DNA of 64,000 bases from Mycolicibacterium canariasense (GCF_002101555.1 NZ_LQOL01000052.1:124001-188000), one strand, 5' to 3'; shown: positions 41,024-50,058, counted from the stretch's first letter. The notes: generated from the letters alone by a model not told the origin. Numbers and translations: made by a program.

Positions 41024-42462
41024 ACCACGACTGCGTGGGATTCCGGTTCGGGGGCGCCGGTGATGGCCGCCCAGGCCCGTGCCATCAGGTCGACGGCCTC
41101 GTCCAGCTGCGGCTCGGGCAGCGCATAGGGCACCCGCACGAACCGTTCCAGGGTGCCGTCCACCCCGAACCGCGGGCCGGCCGGTAGGTCCAGGCCCAAC
41201 CGCGAGGCCGAGGCCGACAACGCCGTGCTCATCGGGGCCGGCAGCTTGACCCACAGCGACATCCCGTTGGGGCCCGACCCGGGCCGCCAGTCGGGTAGCC
41301 GGCGCTCCAGCAGATTCAGCAGGTAGGCCCGGCGGCTGCGCAGCAGCGCCCGGCGTTCGGCCAGCACCGTGTCCCGTCCCTCGATGAGCCTTGCCGCCGT
41401 GAGCTGTTCGAGGATCGGGGTGCCCAGATCCACCGACGGCCGGATCGCCGCGATGGTGGCCAGGGTGCTGCGTTCGGCGCGAATCCAGCCGACCCGCAGG
41501 CCACCCCAGAATGATTTGGACATCGACCCGACCGTGATCACCAGGTCGTGCCGCGGCACGCTGGTGGCCAGCGGCGCCGGGGGCGCCTGGTCGATCCACA
41601 TGTCCATGATCGACTCGTCGATGACGGTGCGGGTCCGGGTTTCGGAGATGATGTGCCCCAACCGGATTCGCTCGTCCGCCGACATGGTGAAGCCGGTCGG
41701 ATTGTGGTTGTCCGGGACCAGGTAGGCCAGGCTGGGGGAGAGCTGGCGCAGCGTCGCGTGCACCGCGTCCAACTCCCAGCCGTCCTCGGTGAGGGGGACC
41801 GGGACCGCGCGGGCCCCCGCGGTGGAAATGGCCGACAGTGCACCGTGATACGTCGGCTGCTCGACGAGCACGCGGTCGCCCGGCTCGGTGAACGCGGCCA
41901 GGATCAGCCCGATGGCGTGCTGGGCGCCGCTGGTGATCATGATCTGGCCGGGGTCGGTGGGCAGTCCGCGGTCGCAGTACCGCTGGGCGACCGCGGTGCG
42001 CAGGGCGCACACACCGGTCAGGTCGTGCCCGGGTTCGCTGAGGTACGGCGTGATATCGCGGGTGGCCGCGGCGAAGGCCTCCATGACCGGGGCGCTGGGC
42101 GCCGACAGCGCGGCGGCGGCCAGGCTGACGGTGGCGCCGGTGGTCGGCTCGGCGGCGATCTCGGGCCGGGGCGGCAACGCCGCGGTGCTGCGCGCCCCGC
42201 GGCGGGCCTGCAGGTAGCCGTCCTCGCGGAGCTGGGTGAAGGCGGCCGTGACCGTGGTACGCGATACCCGAAGGGCGTCCGCCAGGGCGCGTTCGCTGGG
42301 CAGTCGGGCGCCGACCGGCACCCGCCCGTCCACGATGAGCAGCCGGATGGCGTCCGCCAATCCGACGTAGGCCGGGCCGGTGGCGCTGGAGGTGCGCCAG
42401 TTACCCAACTCGCGGGCCAAAAGGTCCTCATCGAGTGATCTGGCAGCCATTTCTATCGACAT
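41020..42462 (-). CDS. MocR-type regulator (GntR winged helix fused to aminotransferase-like domain)
   Basis: 480 residues. An N-terminal GntR helix-turn-helix (VGARLPSERALADALRVSRTTVTAAFTQLREDGYL, about 50-85) is joined to a fold-type I PLP domain containing YLVPDNHNPTGF and the PLP Lys in SMSKSFWGGLRVGW. MocR regulators sense amino compounds or pyridoxal phosphate. The pairing with a divergent YczE-type membrane protein is a recognised arrangement (YczR/YczE). Repeated GCCAGT/ACTGGC sites start six bases upstream of its first codon, consistent with autoregulation. A second Met at 42450 is an alternative start. Confidence 0.9.
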   Translation of the reverse strand: MSIEMAARSLDEDLLARELGNWRTSSATGPAYVGLADAIRLLIVDGRVPVGARLPSERALADALRVSRTTVTAAFTQLREDGYLQARRGARSTAALPPRPEIAAEPTTGATVSLAAAALSAPSAPVMEAFAAATRDITPYLSEPGHDLTGVCALRTAVAQRYCDRGLPTDPGQIMITSGAQHAIGLILAAFTEPGDRVLVEQPTYHGALSAISTAGARAVPVPLTEDGWELDAVHATLRQLSPSLAYLVPDNHNPTGFTMSADERIRLGHIISETRTRTVIDESIMDMWIDQAPPAPLATSVPRHDLVITVGSMSKSFWGGLRVGWIRAERSTLATIAAIRPSVDLGTPILEQLTAARLIEGRDTVLAERRALLRSRRAYLLNLLERRLPDWRPGSGPNGMSLWVKLPAPMSTALSASASRLGLDLPAGPRFGVDGTLERFVRVPYALPEPQLDEAVDLMARAWAAITGAPEPESHAVVV

Positions 42463-42467
42463 TTGAT

Positions 42468-42522
42468 GCCAGTATGGTCGAACTGGCTATTGATGTGCAA
42501 GCCAGTCTGATCGGAAACTGGC
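42468..42522. promoter_or_regulatory. Two inverted GCCAGT...ACTGGC sites (MocR operator region)
   Basis: Site 1: GCCAGT-N8-ACTGGC (42468-42487); site 2: GCCAGT-N10-ACTGGC (42501-42522). Two more ACTGGC half-sites occur at 42536 and 42549. They lie between the divergent MocR and YczE transcripts. MocR proteins are known to bind repeated half-sites, so this is a strong candidate operator array. Confidence 0.7.
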
Positions 42523-42525
42523 AAC

Positions 42526-42672
42526 GTGAACACCAACTGGCTATCCCGACTGGCGTCGAAGTATCACCGCAGTGGTCCGTCGAACCGCGTGCGACCCGGC
42601 GGTGACGCCGATGCCCGGCGCGTTCGCAACGAACTGGACGCCATCCGCGCTCGCTTCCCCGATCACGCATGA
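42526..42672 (+). CDS. Predicted 48-aa protein directly before yczE
   Basis: Small frame from GTG 42526 to a TGA that overlaps the YczE start (ATGA). The C-terminal half, DADARRVRNELDAIRARFPDHA, reads as a regular amphipathic helix and looks coding. There is no membrane segment or known domain. No obvious ribosome-binding site, so translation may be leaderless or weak. The overlap and position suggest a leader or partner protein of YczE. It is too short to be certain. Confidence 0.5.
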   Translation: MNTNWLSRLASKYHRSGPSNRVRPGGDADARRVRNELDAIRARFPDHA

Positions 42673-43358
42673 GGGGCGGCATCGCCAGGGCGGCGCTGCT
42701 GCTGGTCGGGCTCGTCGGGTACGGCCTGTCGATGGCCATGATGGTGCGCGCCGGCCTCGGACTGGACCCGTGGGACGTGTTTCACCAGGGCCTCACCCGG
42801 CACACGCCGATGACGATCGGAACCGCCACCGCGGTGGTCGGCGTGATCGTGCTGCTGGCCTGGATCCCGCTGCGCAACAAGCCTGGCATCGGCACGGTCG
42901 CCAACGTCGTCGTCATCGCGGTGACCGTGGATGCCGGACTGGCCCTGCTGGCCGCGCCGGAGTCGCTGCCGGCCCGCATCGCCCTGATGCTGGGCGCGGT
43001 GCTGCTCAACGCCATCAGCACCGTGCTCTACATCGGGGCCGGGCTGGGCCCCGGCCCGCGGGACGGCCTGATGACCGGCCTGGTGGCGCGCACCGGTCTC
43101 TCGGTGCGGTTGGTCCGCACCGCCATCGAGGCCACCGTGCTGGCGGCCGGCTGGTTGCTCGGCGGCACCGTCGGTGTCGGCACCGTGGTGTACGCCTTCG
43201 GCATCGGCCCGCTGGTCCAGCTGATCCTGCGGTTCATGCCGCGCCGGCTGCTGTTCCACGACTTCGGCGTCCCGGGGCGCTCCCGGGTCGGCAAGGAGCT
43301 CGACACTACGATGGGCGAGTGCCAGACACCGAGCGTGAATCCGATCCAGACCTGCTGA
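42669..43358 (+). CDS. YczE/YitT-family integral membrane protein
   Basis: 229 residues with five to six hydrophobic helices. The segment YGLSMAMMVRAGLGLDPWDVFHQGL is the hallmark of YczE proteins, and a second such phrase, GLGPGPRDGLMTGLVARTG, occurs near residue 130. Function unknown; the link with MocR regulators suggests transport of a vitamin B6- or amino-acid-related compound. The 3' end overlaps the ABC ATPase gene by 40 bases in another frame. Confidence 0.85.
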   Translation: MRGGIARAALLLVGLVGYGLSMAMMVRAGLGLDPWDVFHQGLTRHTPMTIGTATAVVGVIVLLAWIPLRNKPGIGTVANVVVIAVTVDAGLALLAAPESLPARIALMLGAVLLNAISTVLYIGAGLGPGPRDGLMTGLVARTGLSVRLVRTAIEATVLAAGWLLGGTVGVGTVVYAFGIGPLVQLILRFMPRRLLFHDFGVPGRSRVGKELDTTMGECQTPSVNPIQTC

Positions 43359-44158
43359 TCGATTTCGCCAGAGTCAGCCTGCGCCGCGGCGGCAAAACCC
43401 TGGTCGGGCCGCTCGATTGGGCTGTCGAGCTCGACGAACGCTGGGTGGTGATCGGACCCAACGGGGCCGGTAAGACCTCGCTGCTGCGCATCGCCGCCGC
43501 CGTCGACCATCCGTCCTCGGGCACCGCGTTCGTGCTGGGGGAGCGGCTCGGCCGCACTGACATGGCCGAGCTGCGCAGCCGGGTCGGATTGTCCAGTTCG
43601 GCGCTGAGCCAGCGGGTGCCCGACGACGAGCTGGTGCGCGATCTGGTGGTCTCGGCCGGCTATGCGGTGTTGGGCCGCTGGCGCGAGAAGTACGACGACG
43701 TCGACTACGAGCAGGCCGTCGACATGCTGGAGAGCGTCGGCGCCGAGCACCTGGCCGACCGCAGCTACGGAACGTTGTCCGAGGGTGAGCGCAAGCGCGT
43801 GCTCATCGCGCGGTCGCTGATGACCGATCCCGAGCTGCTGCTGCTCGACGAACCCGCCGCCGGTCTGGACCTGGGCGGCCGCGAGGAACTGGTGGCGCGG
43901 CTGGCCGACCTGGCCGCCGACCCGGACGCGCCGGCCATCGTCCTGGTCACCCACCACGTCGAGGAGATCCCGCCCGGCTTCAGCCACTGCCTGCTGCTGT
44001 CCGAAGGTGCCGTGGTCGCTTCCGGTCTGCTCACCGATGTGCTGACATCGGAGAACCTGTCCACCGCCTTCGGGCAGTCGATCGCCCTCGAGATGGTCGA
44101 CGGACGCTATTTCGCGCGGCGGGTCCGCAGCCGGGCGGCACACAGGAGGCGCGCATGA
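43319..44158 (+). CDS. Stand-alone ABC ATPase (Rv3041c-like)
   Basis: 279 residues. Walker A GPNGAGKTS (about 46), signature LSEGERKR instead of the usual LSGGQ, Walker B LLLLDEPAAGLD and the H-loop THHVEEIPPG. It belongs to the ModF/YlqF-like group of soluble ATPases; no permease is adjacent. The GTG 43319 start reproduces the family N-terminus (DPDLLIDFARVSLRR). Its end is bridged to the NUDIX gene by a 22-residue mini-ORF. Confidence 0.9.
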   Translation: MPDTERESDPDLLIDFARVSLRRGGKTLVGPLDWAVELDERWVVIGPNGAGKTSLLRIAAAVDHPSSGTAFVLGERLGRTDMAELRSRVGLSSSALSQRVPDDELVRDLVVSAGYAVLGRWREKYDDVDYEQAVDMLESVGAEHLADRSYGTLSEGERKRVLIARSLMTDPELLLLDEPAAGLDLGGREELVARLADLAADPDAPAIVLVTHHVEEIPPGFSHCLLLSEGAVVASGLLTDVLTSENLSTAFGQSIALEMVDGRYFARRVRSRAAHRRRA

Positions 44159-44223
44159 GCGAAGCTTGCGAGCGAATCATCGGCGCTGAATGTGCCGTCC
44201 GAGCCTGCGAGGCCGGCGCATGA
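44155..44223 (+). repeat. MIRU-like element carrying a complete 22-residue mini-ORF
   Basis: The ATG at 44155 overlaps the ABC ATPase stop (ATGA) behind AGGAGG (44144-44149). The frame then runs 22 codons to a TGA that overlaps the NUDIX start, again as ATGA. The ends share GCGCATGAG. This is the layout of mycobacterial interspersed repetitive units, whose small ORFs bridge the adjacent genes. The product begins MSEACERIIG. It may keep the two genes translationally coupled. Confidence 0.7.
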
Positions 44224-45083
44224 GTACCCCCGACGATCCGTTGACTCCCCGGCCGGCATCGACGGTCATGCTGCTGCGCGATCGGGGCACCCCGGAGTCG
44301 CTGGAGATCTTCCTGATGCGCAGGCACTCCGCGATGGACTTCGTGGCGGGGGTGATGGTCTTCCCCGGCGGCGGTGTCGACGAACGCGACTACAAAAACC
44401 CCCCCAGTCGCTCCGCTCCTGCCCCCGGGGACGGCCAGGACATCGCCTGGTACGGCCCCGCCCCGACGTGGTGGGCCGAGCGCCTCAACGTCGATGTCGA
44501 CCTCGCCGAGGCGCTGGTGTGCGCCGCGGCCCGCGAGACGTTCGAAGAGTCCGGGGTGCTGTTCGCCGGAGCGGCCGACGACTCGGACATCCTCGTCGAC
44601 GACGCGTCGGTGTACCGGGACCAGCGGGCGGCGCTGGCCAACAACTCGCTGTCCTTCGCGGACTTCCTGCGCACCGAGAAACTGGTCCTGCGGGCCGACC
44701 TGCTGCGGCCCTGGGCCAACTGGGTCACCCCGAAAGAGGAGCGCACCCGCCGCTACGACACCTACTTCTTCGTCGGCGCGCTGCCGGCCGGCCAGCGCGC
44801 CGACGGGGAGAACACCGAGAGCGACCGCGCGTTCTGGTCCACGCCGCAGGCCGCACTCGACGAGTTCGCCGAGGGCCGCTCGTTCCTGCTGCCGCCCACC
44901 TGGTCGCAGCTGGACTCGCTGAACGGGCGCACCGTGGCCGAGGTGCTGGCCACCGAGCGCAAGATCGTCGCGATGGAGCCCACCCTGTCCGCGGACAAGG
45001 GCACCGGCGACTGGGACATCGAATTCTTCGACGGCGCCCGGTACAACGCCGTGCGCAACCGGCGCGCACCGCAGGGGTACTGA
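44220..45083 (+). CDS. NUDIX hydrolase (Rv3040c-like)
   Basis: 287 residues. The NUDIX core is [13 protein letters not shown] (Arg105, Glu106, Glu109, Glu110), with the preceding segment [15 protein letters not shown]; a long insert separates the two halves, as usual for this subgroup. It hydrolyses a nucleoside diphosphate linked to another moiety, possibly a CoA derivative. Residues 60-70 ([11 protein letters not shown]) are encoded by a short C-rich repeat sequence that appears to be an in-frame insertion within the domain. Confidence 0.9.
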   Translation: MSTPDDPLTPRPASTVMLLRDRGTPESLEIFLMRRHSAMDFVAGVMVFPGGGVDERDYKNPPSRSAPAPGDGQDIAWYGPAPTWWAERLNVDVDLAEALVCAAARETFEESGVLFAGAADDSDILVDDASVYRDQRAALANNSLSFADFLRTEKLVLRADLLRPWANWVTPKEERTRRYDTYFFVGALPAGQRADGENTESDRAFWSTPQAALDEFAEGRSFLLPPTWSQLDSLNGRTVAEVLATERKIVAMEPTLSADKGTGDWDIEFFDGARYNAVRNRRAPQGY

Positions 45084-45084
45084 C

Positions 45085-45777
45085 GTGCGCGAATTCGTCA
45101 CCCCGGTCGTCGACGACGGCATCGGCACCCTGGCGCTGTCCCGCCCGCCGGGCAATGCGCTGACCCGCCAGATGTGCCGGGAGATCGGCGAGACGGCCGC
45201 GGAGCTGGGCGGCGATCCGGCCGTCGGCGCCGTGATCCTCTACGGCGGCCACGAGGTGTTCTGCGCCGGTGACGACGTGCCCGAGCTGCGCCGGCTGCGG
45301 CCCGGCGACGCCGAGAGCGTCACCCGGGCGTGCCGGGCCGCCGTCGATGCCGTCGCCGGCATCCCGAAACCCACGATCGCGGCGGTGACCGGGTACGCGC
45401 TCGGTTCCGGGCTGGCGTTGGCGTTGGCCGCCGACTGGCGGGTGTCCGGTGACAACGTCAAGTTCGGCGCCACCGAGGTGCTTGCCGGGCTGCTGCCCAC
45501 GGCGGGCACGACCGGCCTGGTCCGCGCGATCGGGCTCAGCCGGGCCAAGGACCTCGTGTTCAGCGGCCGGTTCGTCGGCGCGCAGGAGGCCCTGGAGATC
45601 GGCTTGATCGACGAGATGGTGGCCCCGGACGGGGTGTACGACGCCGCACTGGGCCGGGCACGGCGCTTCCTGGAGGCGCCCGCGCACGTGCTGGCGGGGG
45701 CCAAGGCGATGCTCGACGGCGCTGGTGACGGGGTGCGCCACTACGTCGAGGTCTTCGGCACCGTGACCGGGAGTTAG
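45085..45777 (+). CDS. echA17: Enoyl-CoA hydratase/isomerase family protein
   Basis: 230 residues, crotonase fold. CoA-binding and oxyanion segments are [12 protein letters not shown] and [17 protein letters not shown]; the second catalytic Glu is present (Glu131 in GATEVLAGL). The first, expected within the GGGCEL segment, is replaced (Leu110-Ala111 in GSGLALAL), so simple hydratase chemistry is doubtful and isomerase or another activity is possible. The GTG start is two bases after the NUDIX stop. Named by position and similarity to Rv3039c. Confidence 0.88.
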   Translation: MREFVTPVVDDGIGTLALSRPPGNALTRQMCREIGETAAELGGDPAVGAVILYGGHEVFCAGDDVPELRRLRPGDAESVTRACRAAVDAVAGIPKPTIAAVTGYALGSGLALALAADWRVSGDNVKFGATEVLAGLLPTAGTTGLVRAIGLSRAKDLVFSGRFVGAQEALEIGLIDEMVAPDGVYDAALGRARRFLEAPAHVLAGAKAMLDGAGDGVRHYVEVFGTVTGS

Positions 45778-45786
45778 GCTGCCCAT

Positions 45787-46788
45787 ATGACGAGCACGGA
45801 CCACACGCCCGCCGACACTGATGTCGCCGCCGACGCGGCCCCCAACCCGCACGCCACGGCCGAACAGGTCGAGGCCGCGTTGAAGGACACCAAGCTGGCC
45901 CAGGTGCTCTACCACGACTGGGAAGCCGAGACCTACGACGACAAGTGGTCCATCTCCTACGACCAGCGCTGTATCGACTACGCCCGCGGCCGGTTCGATG
46001 CCATCGTGCCCGACGAGGTGCAGCGCGAACTGCCCTACGACCGGGCCCTGGAGCTGGGCTGCGGTACCGGCTTCTTCCTGCTGAACCTGATCCAGGCGGG
46101 GGTGGCCCGGCGCGGTTCGGTCACCGACCTGTCACCGGGCATGGTGAAGGTGGCCACCCGTAACGGTCAGGGCCTGGGACTGGACGTCGACGGTCGGGTT
46201 GCCGACGCCGAGGGCATCCCGTACGAGGACAACACCTTCGATCTGGTGGTGGGGCACGCGGTGTTGCACCACATCCCCGACGTGGAACTGTCCCTGCGTG
46301 AGGTGGTGCGGGTGCTCAAGCCGGGCGGTCGCTTCGTCTTCGCCGGCGAGCCGACCAGTAAGGGCAATGTCTACGCCCGCAACCTGTCGACGCTGACCTG
46401 GCACCTGTCCACCAACATCACCAAGCTGCCCGGCCTGGAAGGCTGGCGCCGGCCGCAGGCCGAACTGGACGAGTCCTCGCGCGCCGCCGCGCTGGAGGCC
46501 GTGGTGGACCTGCACACCTTCGAGCCGTCGGATCTGGAGCGGATGGCCATCAACGCCGGCGCGGTCGAGGTCGCCACCGCCAGCGAGGAATTCACCGCCG
46601 CCATGCTGGGCTGGCCGATCCGCACCTTCGAGGCGTCGGTGCCCCCCGGCAAATTGGGTTGGGGCTGGGCGAAATTCGCGTTCAACAGCTGGACGTCGCT
46701 GTCGTGGGTGGACTCCAACGTGTGGCGCCGGGTGGTGCCCAAGGGCTGGTTCTACAACGTGATGGTCACCGGGGTCAAGCCTTCTTGA
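45787..46788 (+). CDS. Class I SAM-dependent methyltransferase (Rv3038c-like)
   Basis: 333 residues. SAM motif I is ALELGCGTGFFLLNL (about residue 90), followed by GSVTDLSPGMVKVA, motif II in FDLVVGHAVLHHIPD and motif III LREVVRVLKPGGRFVFAGEP. A conserved but uncharacterised mycobacterial protein; the C-terminal third is unrelated to other families. It begins nine bases after echA17 and is probably part of that operon. Confidence 0.92.
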   Translation: MTSTDHTPADTDVAADAAPNPHATAEQVEAALKDTKLAQVLYHDWEAETYDDKWSISYDQRCIDYARGRFDAIVPDEVQRELPYDRALELGCGTGFFLLNLIQAGVARRGSVTDLSPGMVKVATRNGQGLGLDVDGRVADAEGIPYEDNTFDLVVGHAVLHHIPDVELSLREVVRVLKPGGRFVFAGEPTSKGNVYARNLSTLTWHLSTNITKLPGLEGWRRPQAELDESSRAAALEAVVDLHTFEPSDLERMAINAGAVEVATASEEFTAAMLGWPIRTFEASVPPGKLGWGWAKFAFNSWTSLSWVDSNVWRRVVPKGWFYNVMVTGVKPS

Positions 46789-46789
46789 C

Positions 46790-47953
46790 GTGGGGGTAGC
46801 GTTCGGCCTCGACGACGTCGCCTATCTGCGTGGCGATCAAGGCCGGGCGGCGCTGGCCGAAGTCGGTCGCTACCGGCTGACCGAGGCCAGCCGGGTGGCC
46901 GATATCGCCTCGGCGCGAACGCGTTTCGGTGACCGTACCGCCGTGCTGGTGGAGACGGTGTTGCTGCGGCGCCGGGCGGCGGCCAAGTTCGTCGACCCGG
47001 CGGGCTGGCTGTTCACCGACGAGGCATTGCAGCAGTGCACCGCAGAGCCGGTGGCCCGGCACCGCGCCGCTCGGCTGGCCGGCCGGCGTGTGCACGACGT
47101 GACCTGTTCGGTGGGCGCGGAGTTGGCCGCCCTGCGGGACACCACCGCGGTGCTGCTCGGTAGCGACCTGGACCCGGTGCGACTTGCCATGGCCCGCAGC
47201 AACGTCGCCGGTGTGCAGCTGTGCCGCGCCGACGCCCTGGTACCGGTCACCCGCGACACCGTCGTGGTGGCCGACCCGGCCCGGCGCAGCGCGGGCCGGC
47301 GGCGATTCGACCCGCGCGACTACACCCCGGCGCTGGATCTGCTGCTGGAGGTCTACCGCGGTCGCGACCTGGTGGTGAAATGCGCCCCCGGAATCGATTT
47401 CGGCCAGCTCGGTGAGCTCGGCTTCCACGGTGAGATCGAGGTGTGCTCTCTGGGCGGCAGCGTGCGCGAGGCGTGTCTGTGGTCGGCCGGGCTGGCCACC
47501 GCCGAGCGCCGGGCCACCCTGTTGGACCGGGGCGAGCAGGTCACCGACGCCGATCCCGACGACTGCGCGGTGGCGCCGGCGGGGCGCTGGATCGTCGACC
47601 CCGATGGCGCCGTGGTGCGGGCCGGATTGGTACGCCAGTACGGGACCAGGCACGGGCTGTGGCAACTGGATCCCGATATCGCCTACCTGTCCGGTGACGA
47701 ATTGCCGGACGGGGTGCGGGGTTTCGAGGTGCTCGCCGAGATCGGGTTCGACGAGAAGCGGTTGCGTCGGGAACTGAGCGCGCGTGATGCCGGAGCGGTC
47801 GAGATCCTGGTGCGCGGAGTGGACGTCGACCCGGACGCGTTGCGGCGGCGCCTCAAACCGCGGGGCGCCGAGCGGTTCAGCGTGGTGATCACCCGGATCG
47901 GCACCGGCGCGGCGAGTCGTGCGGTGGCGTTCATTTGTCGGCCGTCGCGATGA
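46790..47953 (+). CDS. THUMP-like-domain SAM methyltransferase (Rv3037c-like)
   Basis: 387 residues. Central Rossmann-like SAM domain with VHDVTCSVGAELAAL, LLGSDLDPVRLAMARSN and the catalytic-type motif [15 protein letters not shown]; the C-terminal THUMP-like domain follows. The GTG start at 46790 is one base after the preceding stop. I recall the Rv3030-Rv3037c region as linked to methylglucose lipopolysaccharide synthesis, but the motif and THUMP-like domain could also fit RNA methylation. Function unproven. Confidence 0.88.
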   Translation: MGVAFGLDDVAYLRGDQGRAALAEVGRYRLTEASRVADIASARTRFGDRTAVLVETVLLRRRAAAKFVDPAGWLFTDEALQQCTAEPVARHRAARLAGRRVHDVTCSVGAELAALRDTTAVLLGSDLDPVRLAMARSNVAGVQLCRADALVPVTRDTVVVADPARRSAGRRRFDPRDYTPALDLLLEVYRGRDLVVKCAPGIDFGQLGELGFHGEIEVCSLGGSVREACLWSAGLATAERRATLLDRGEQVTDADPDDCAVAPAGRWIVDPDGAVVRAGLVRQYGTRHGLWQLDPDIAYLSGDELPDGVRGFEVLAEIGFDEKRLRRELSARDAGAVEILVRGVDVDPDALRRRLKPRGAERFSVVITRIGTGAASRAVAFICRPSR

Positions 47954-48015
47954 CGCCACAGGTAATCTGACGGCGACGGCGCCCGTGCCGTCCCGGACTC
48001 GGAGGAAGTCACCCG

Positions 48016-48702
48016 ATGCGTGTTGTTTCGCTGGCCGTGTCTCTTGTGCTGCTGGGGTCCGCAAGCACGGCAGTGGCCTCGGCCGCCCCGCCGAAATGCT
48101 CCGATGTGGGCGGCAACCCGGGGCCTGACTCGACCTGCGTGGTGCAGGCCACCGATCCGGCCTACACCCTGAATATCACCTTCCCGACCGATTTCCCGAA
48201 CCAGAACGCCGTCTTCGACTACGTCAAGCAGACCCGGGACGGGTTCCTGAACGTCGCGCGGACGCCGGACTCGCGCGGGATGCCCTACGAGTTGGACACC
48301 ACCACAACCCAGTACAACTCGTCGGTGCCGCCCCGGGCCACGCAGTCGGTGGTCTTCACCACCTACCAGAACGTCGGCGGTGCGCACCCGCAGACCTTCT
48401 ACAAGGCCTTCAACTGGGATCAGGCGCTCCGCAAGCCGATCACCTTCGAGAACCTGTTCCGGGCGGGCACCGACCCGCTGCCGGCGATCTTCCCGGTGGT
48501 GCAGGCCGAACTGGCCAAGCAGTCGGGTCTGGTCAATCCGGTGGCACCCGCGGCGGGCCTGGACCCGGTGAACTATCAGAACTTCGCGATCACCAACGAC
48601 GCGATCATCTTCTTCTTCAGCCAGGGTGAGTTGTTGCCGGAAGCGGCCGGGGCCGTGCAGGTATCGGTGCCGCGCGGGCCCATCGACCCGATGATCGCCT
48701 GA
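48016..48702 (+). CDS. Secreted DUF3298/RsiV-domain protein, TB22.2-like
   Basis: 228 residues. Signal peptide MRVVSLAVSLVLLGSASTAVASA with cleavage before APPKC; one Cys pair (KCSDVGG, STCVVQ). The mature domain (YTLNITFPTDFPNQNAVFDYVKQTRDGF, then FTTYQNVGGAHPQTFYKAFNWD) belongs to the MPT64/RsiV group. Ortholog by position of Rv3036c, an exported antigen reported to have esterase activity. A good ribosome-binding site (GGAGGAAG) precedes ATG 48016. Convergent with the following gene. Confidence 0.9.
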   Translation: MRVVSLAVSLVLLGSASTAVASAAPPKCSDVGGNPGPDSTCVVQATDPAYTLNITFPTDFPNQNAVFDYVKQTRDGFLNVARTPDSRGMPYELDTTTTQYNSSVPPRATQSVVFTTYQNVGGAHPQTFYKAFNWDQALRKPITFENLFRAGTDPLPAIFPVVQAELAKQSGLVNPVAPAAGLDPVNYQNFAITNDAIIFFFSQGELLPEAAGAVQVSVPRGPIDPMIA

Positions 48703-48703
48703 G

Positions 48704-50011
48704 TCAGGCCGGGGCGAAACCGTAGACCTGGCCGTCGCTGGTGGCGGCGATCACGCGGCGATCGTGGCCGACCGACACGCCGACCGGCCACCCGGTGGCC
48801 TCCGGCAGGGGATAACGGTTGAGGGTGTGACCGTCGGTGGGGTCGAAGGCCAACAGCGCCAAGCCGTTCGCACCGTCGCGGGTCACCGTGTACGCCACCC
48901 GCGCACCGGCCTGACTCGATGTCGAGAGCGGCTCGGCGTCGTCACGAGTCCAGGCGATCTTGCCGTCGGGGCTGACACCGACCAGTTTGGCGCCCGGTCC
49001 GCCGCCGGAGACGATCACGCCCTGCGGTGATACCGAGGGCGGGGTCTGGGGTTGGAAGTCCAGTGCCACCGACCATTTCGGCGTGCCGTCGGCGGTGTTG
49101 AGCGCCCACAGCTTGCGGTCGCGGCCGTTGACGTAGGCGGTGCGGCCGTCGGCCGAGAGCACCGGGGCGGCGAGCGGGCCGCCGCCGACGGCGGTGCTGG
49201 TCCATTCGCGGGTGAGCATCGGTGTCTGGTTCGGCGTGTACCGCAGGCCGATCAGTGCCGGGGCCGGTGCCTGCGGCTCCCACAGGGTGGCCACCACGAT
49301 GCCGGCGTCCGCCGAGAAGGCGGGTGCCGCCGCCACCGGGCAGCCGCGCCGGGCCGGCGCGCAATCCTGCAGGCCGCGTTGCGCATCGGTGGGATCGACT
49401 CCTGCCACCAGATCGATCGGGGTGCCGATCACGGTGCCGCGGTGTGCGTCGAACACCAGCACCTGACCCAGATGGGTGAGCACCAGCAGCTGGCCGGGGT
49501 CCAGTAGCCGTGGCGTGGTGGGCATCCCGATGACGGGTTGGCGCCAGCGGATCCACTGGGTCGGCGGGAACGACATGATGGCGCCGGGCTGACCGATGTA
49601 GAGGTTGTCGAAGCCGTCGATGAGGGGGCTGGACATACCGCCGCCCTGCCACAGCCGGGTGCACCAGCGCTGCCTGCCGTTGTTGTCGCTCTCCCACAGC
49701 ATCAGCGAGCAGCCGTCGGCGGTCTGGGCGTTGGCGGCGAGGTATCCGCCGGCGCCCAGGGCGACCTGCGCGCCGAGGTCACCCTTGACCGACCGGCTCC
49801 ACTCCAGCTTGAGTGTGTTCGCCCCGTCCACCGGGGTGTAGCTGCTGTTGGCGGCGTCGGCGTACTGGGCCGACCAGCCCTGGGCGGGATGCGCCTCCAC
49901 CCAGGAGTCGGTGTTCCCGCAGGAAGTCACGGTCAGCGCCGCAACACCCAGCACAGCAGCGAAGCGGCGTATCGCCGTAGAGGAAGCAGGCAACGTCGTG
50001 GAAGCAGGCAT
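48704..50011 (-). CDS. PQQ-type beta-propeller lipoprotein (Rv3035-like)
   Basis: 435 residues. The signal peptide ends in a lipobox TVTSC near residue 31; the mature part consists of repeated PQQ-like blades (for example DGRTAYVNGRDRKLWALNTADGTPKWSV and GHDRRVIAATSDGQVYGFAPA). An outer-surface scaffold or binding protein with no obvious catalytic residue. Ortholog by position of Rv3035. The two conserved Cys pairs (GCSLML...RWCTR and DCAPARRGC) could form disulfides. Confidence 0.88.
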   Translation of the reverse strand: MPASTTLPASSTAIRRFAAVLGVAALTVTSCGNTDSWVEAHPAQGWSAQYADAANSSYTPVDGANTLKLEWSRSVKGDLGAQVALGAGGYLAANAQTADGCSLMLWESDNNGRQRWCTRLWQGGGMSSPLIDGFDNLYIGQPGAIMSFPPTQWIRWRQPVIGMPTTPRLLDPGQLLVLTHLGQVLVFDAHRGTVIGTPIDLVAGVDPTDAQRGLQDCAPARRGCPVAAAPAFSADAGIVVATLWEPQAPAPALIGLRYTPNQTPMLTREWTSTAVGGGPLAAPVLSADGRTAYVNGRDRKLWALNTADGTPKWSVALDFQPQTPPSVSPQGVIVSGGGPGAKLVGVSPDGKIAWTRDDAEPLSTSSQAGARVAYTVTRDGANGLALLAFDPTDGHTLNRYPLPEATGWPVGVSVGHDRRVIAATSDGQVYGFAPA

Positions 50012-50058
50012 CGAGTCCCGAGACTATCCGGTGCCACCCTCGCGTAGGCTGACCGGCC

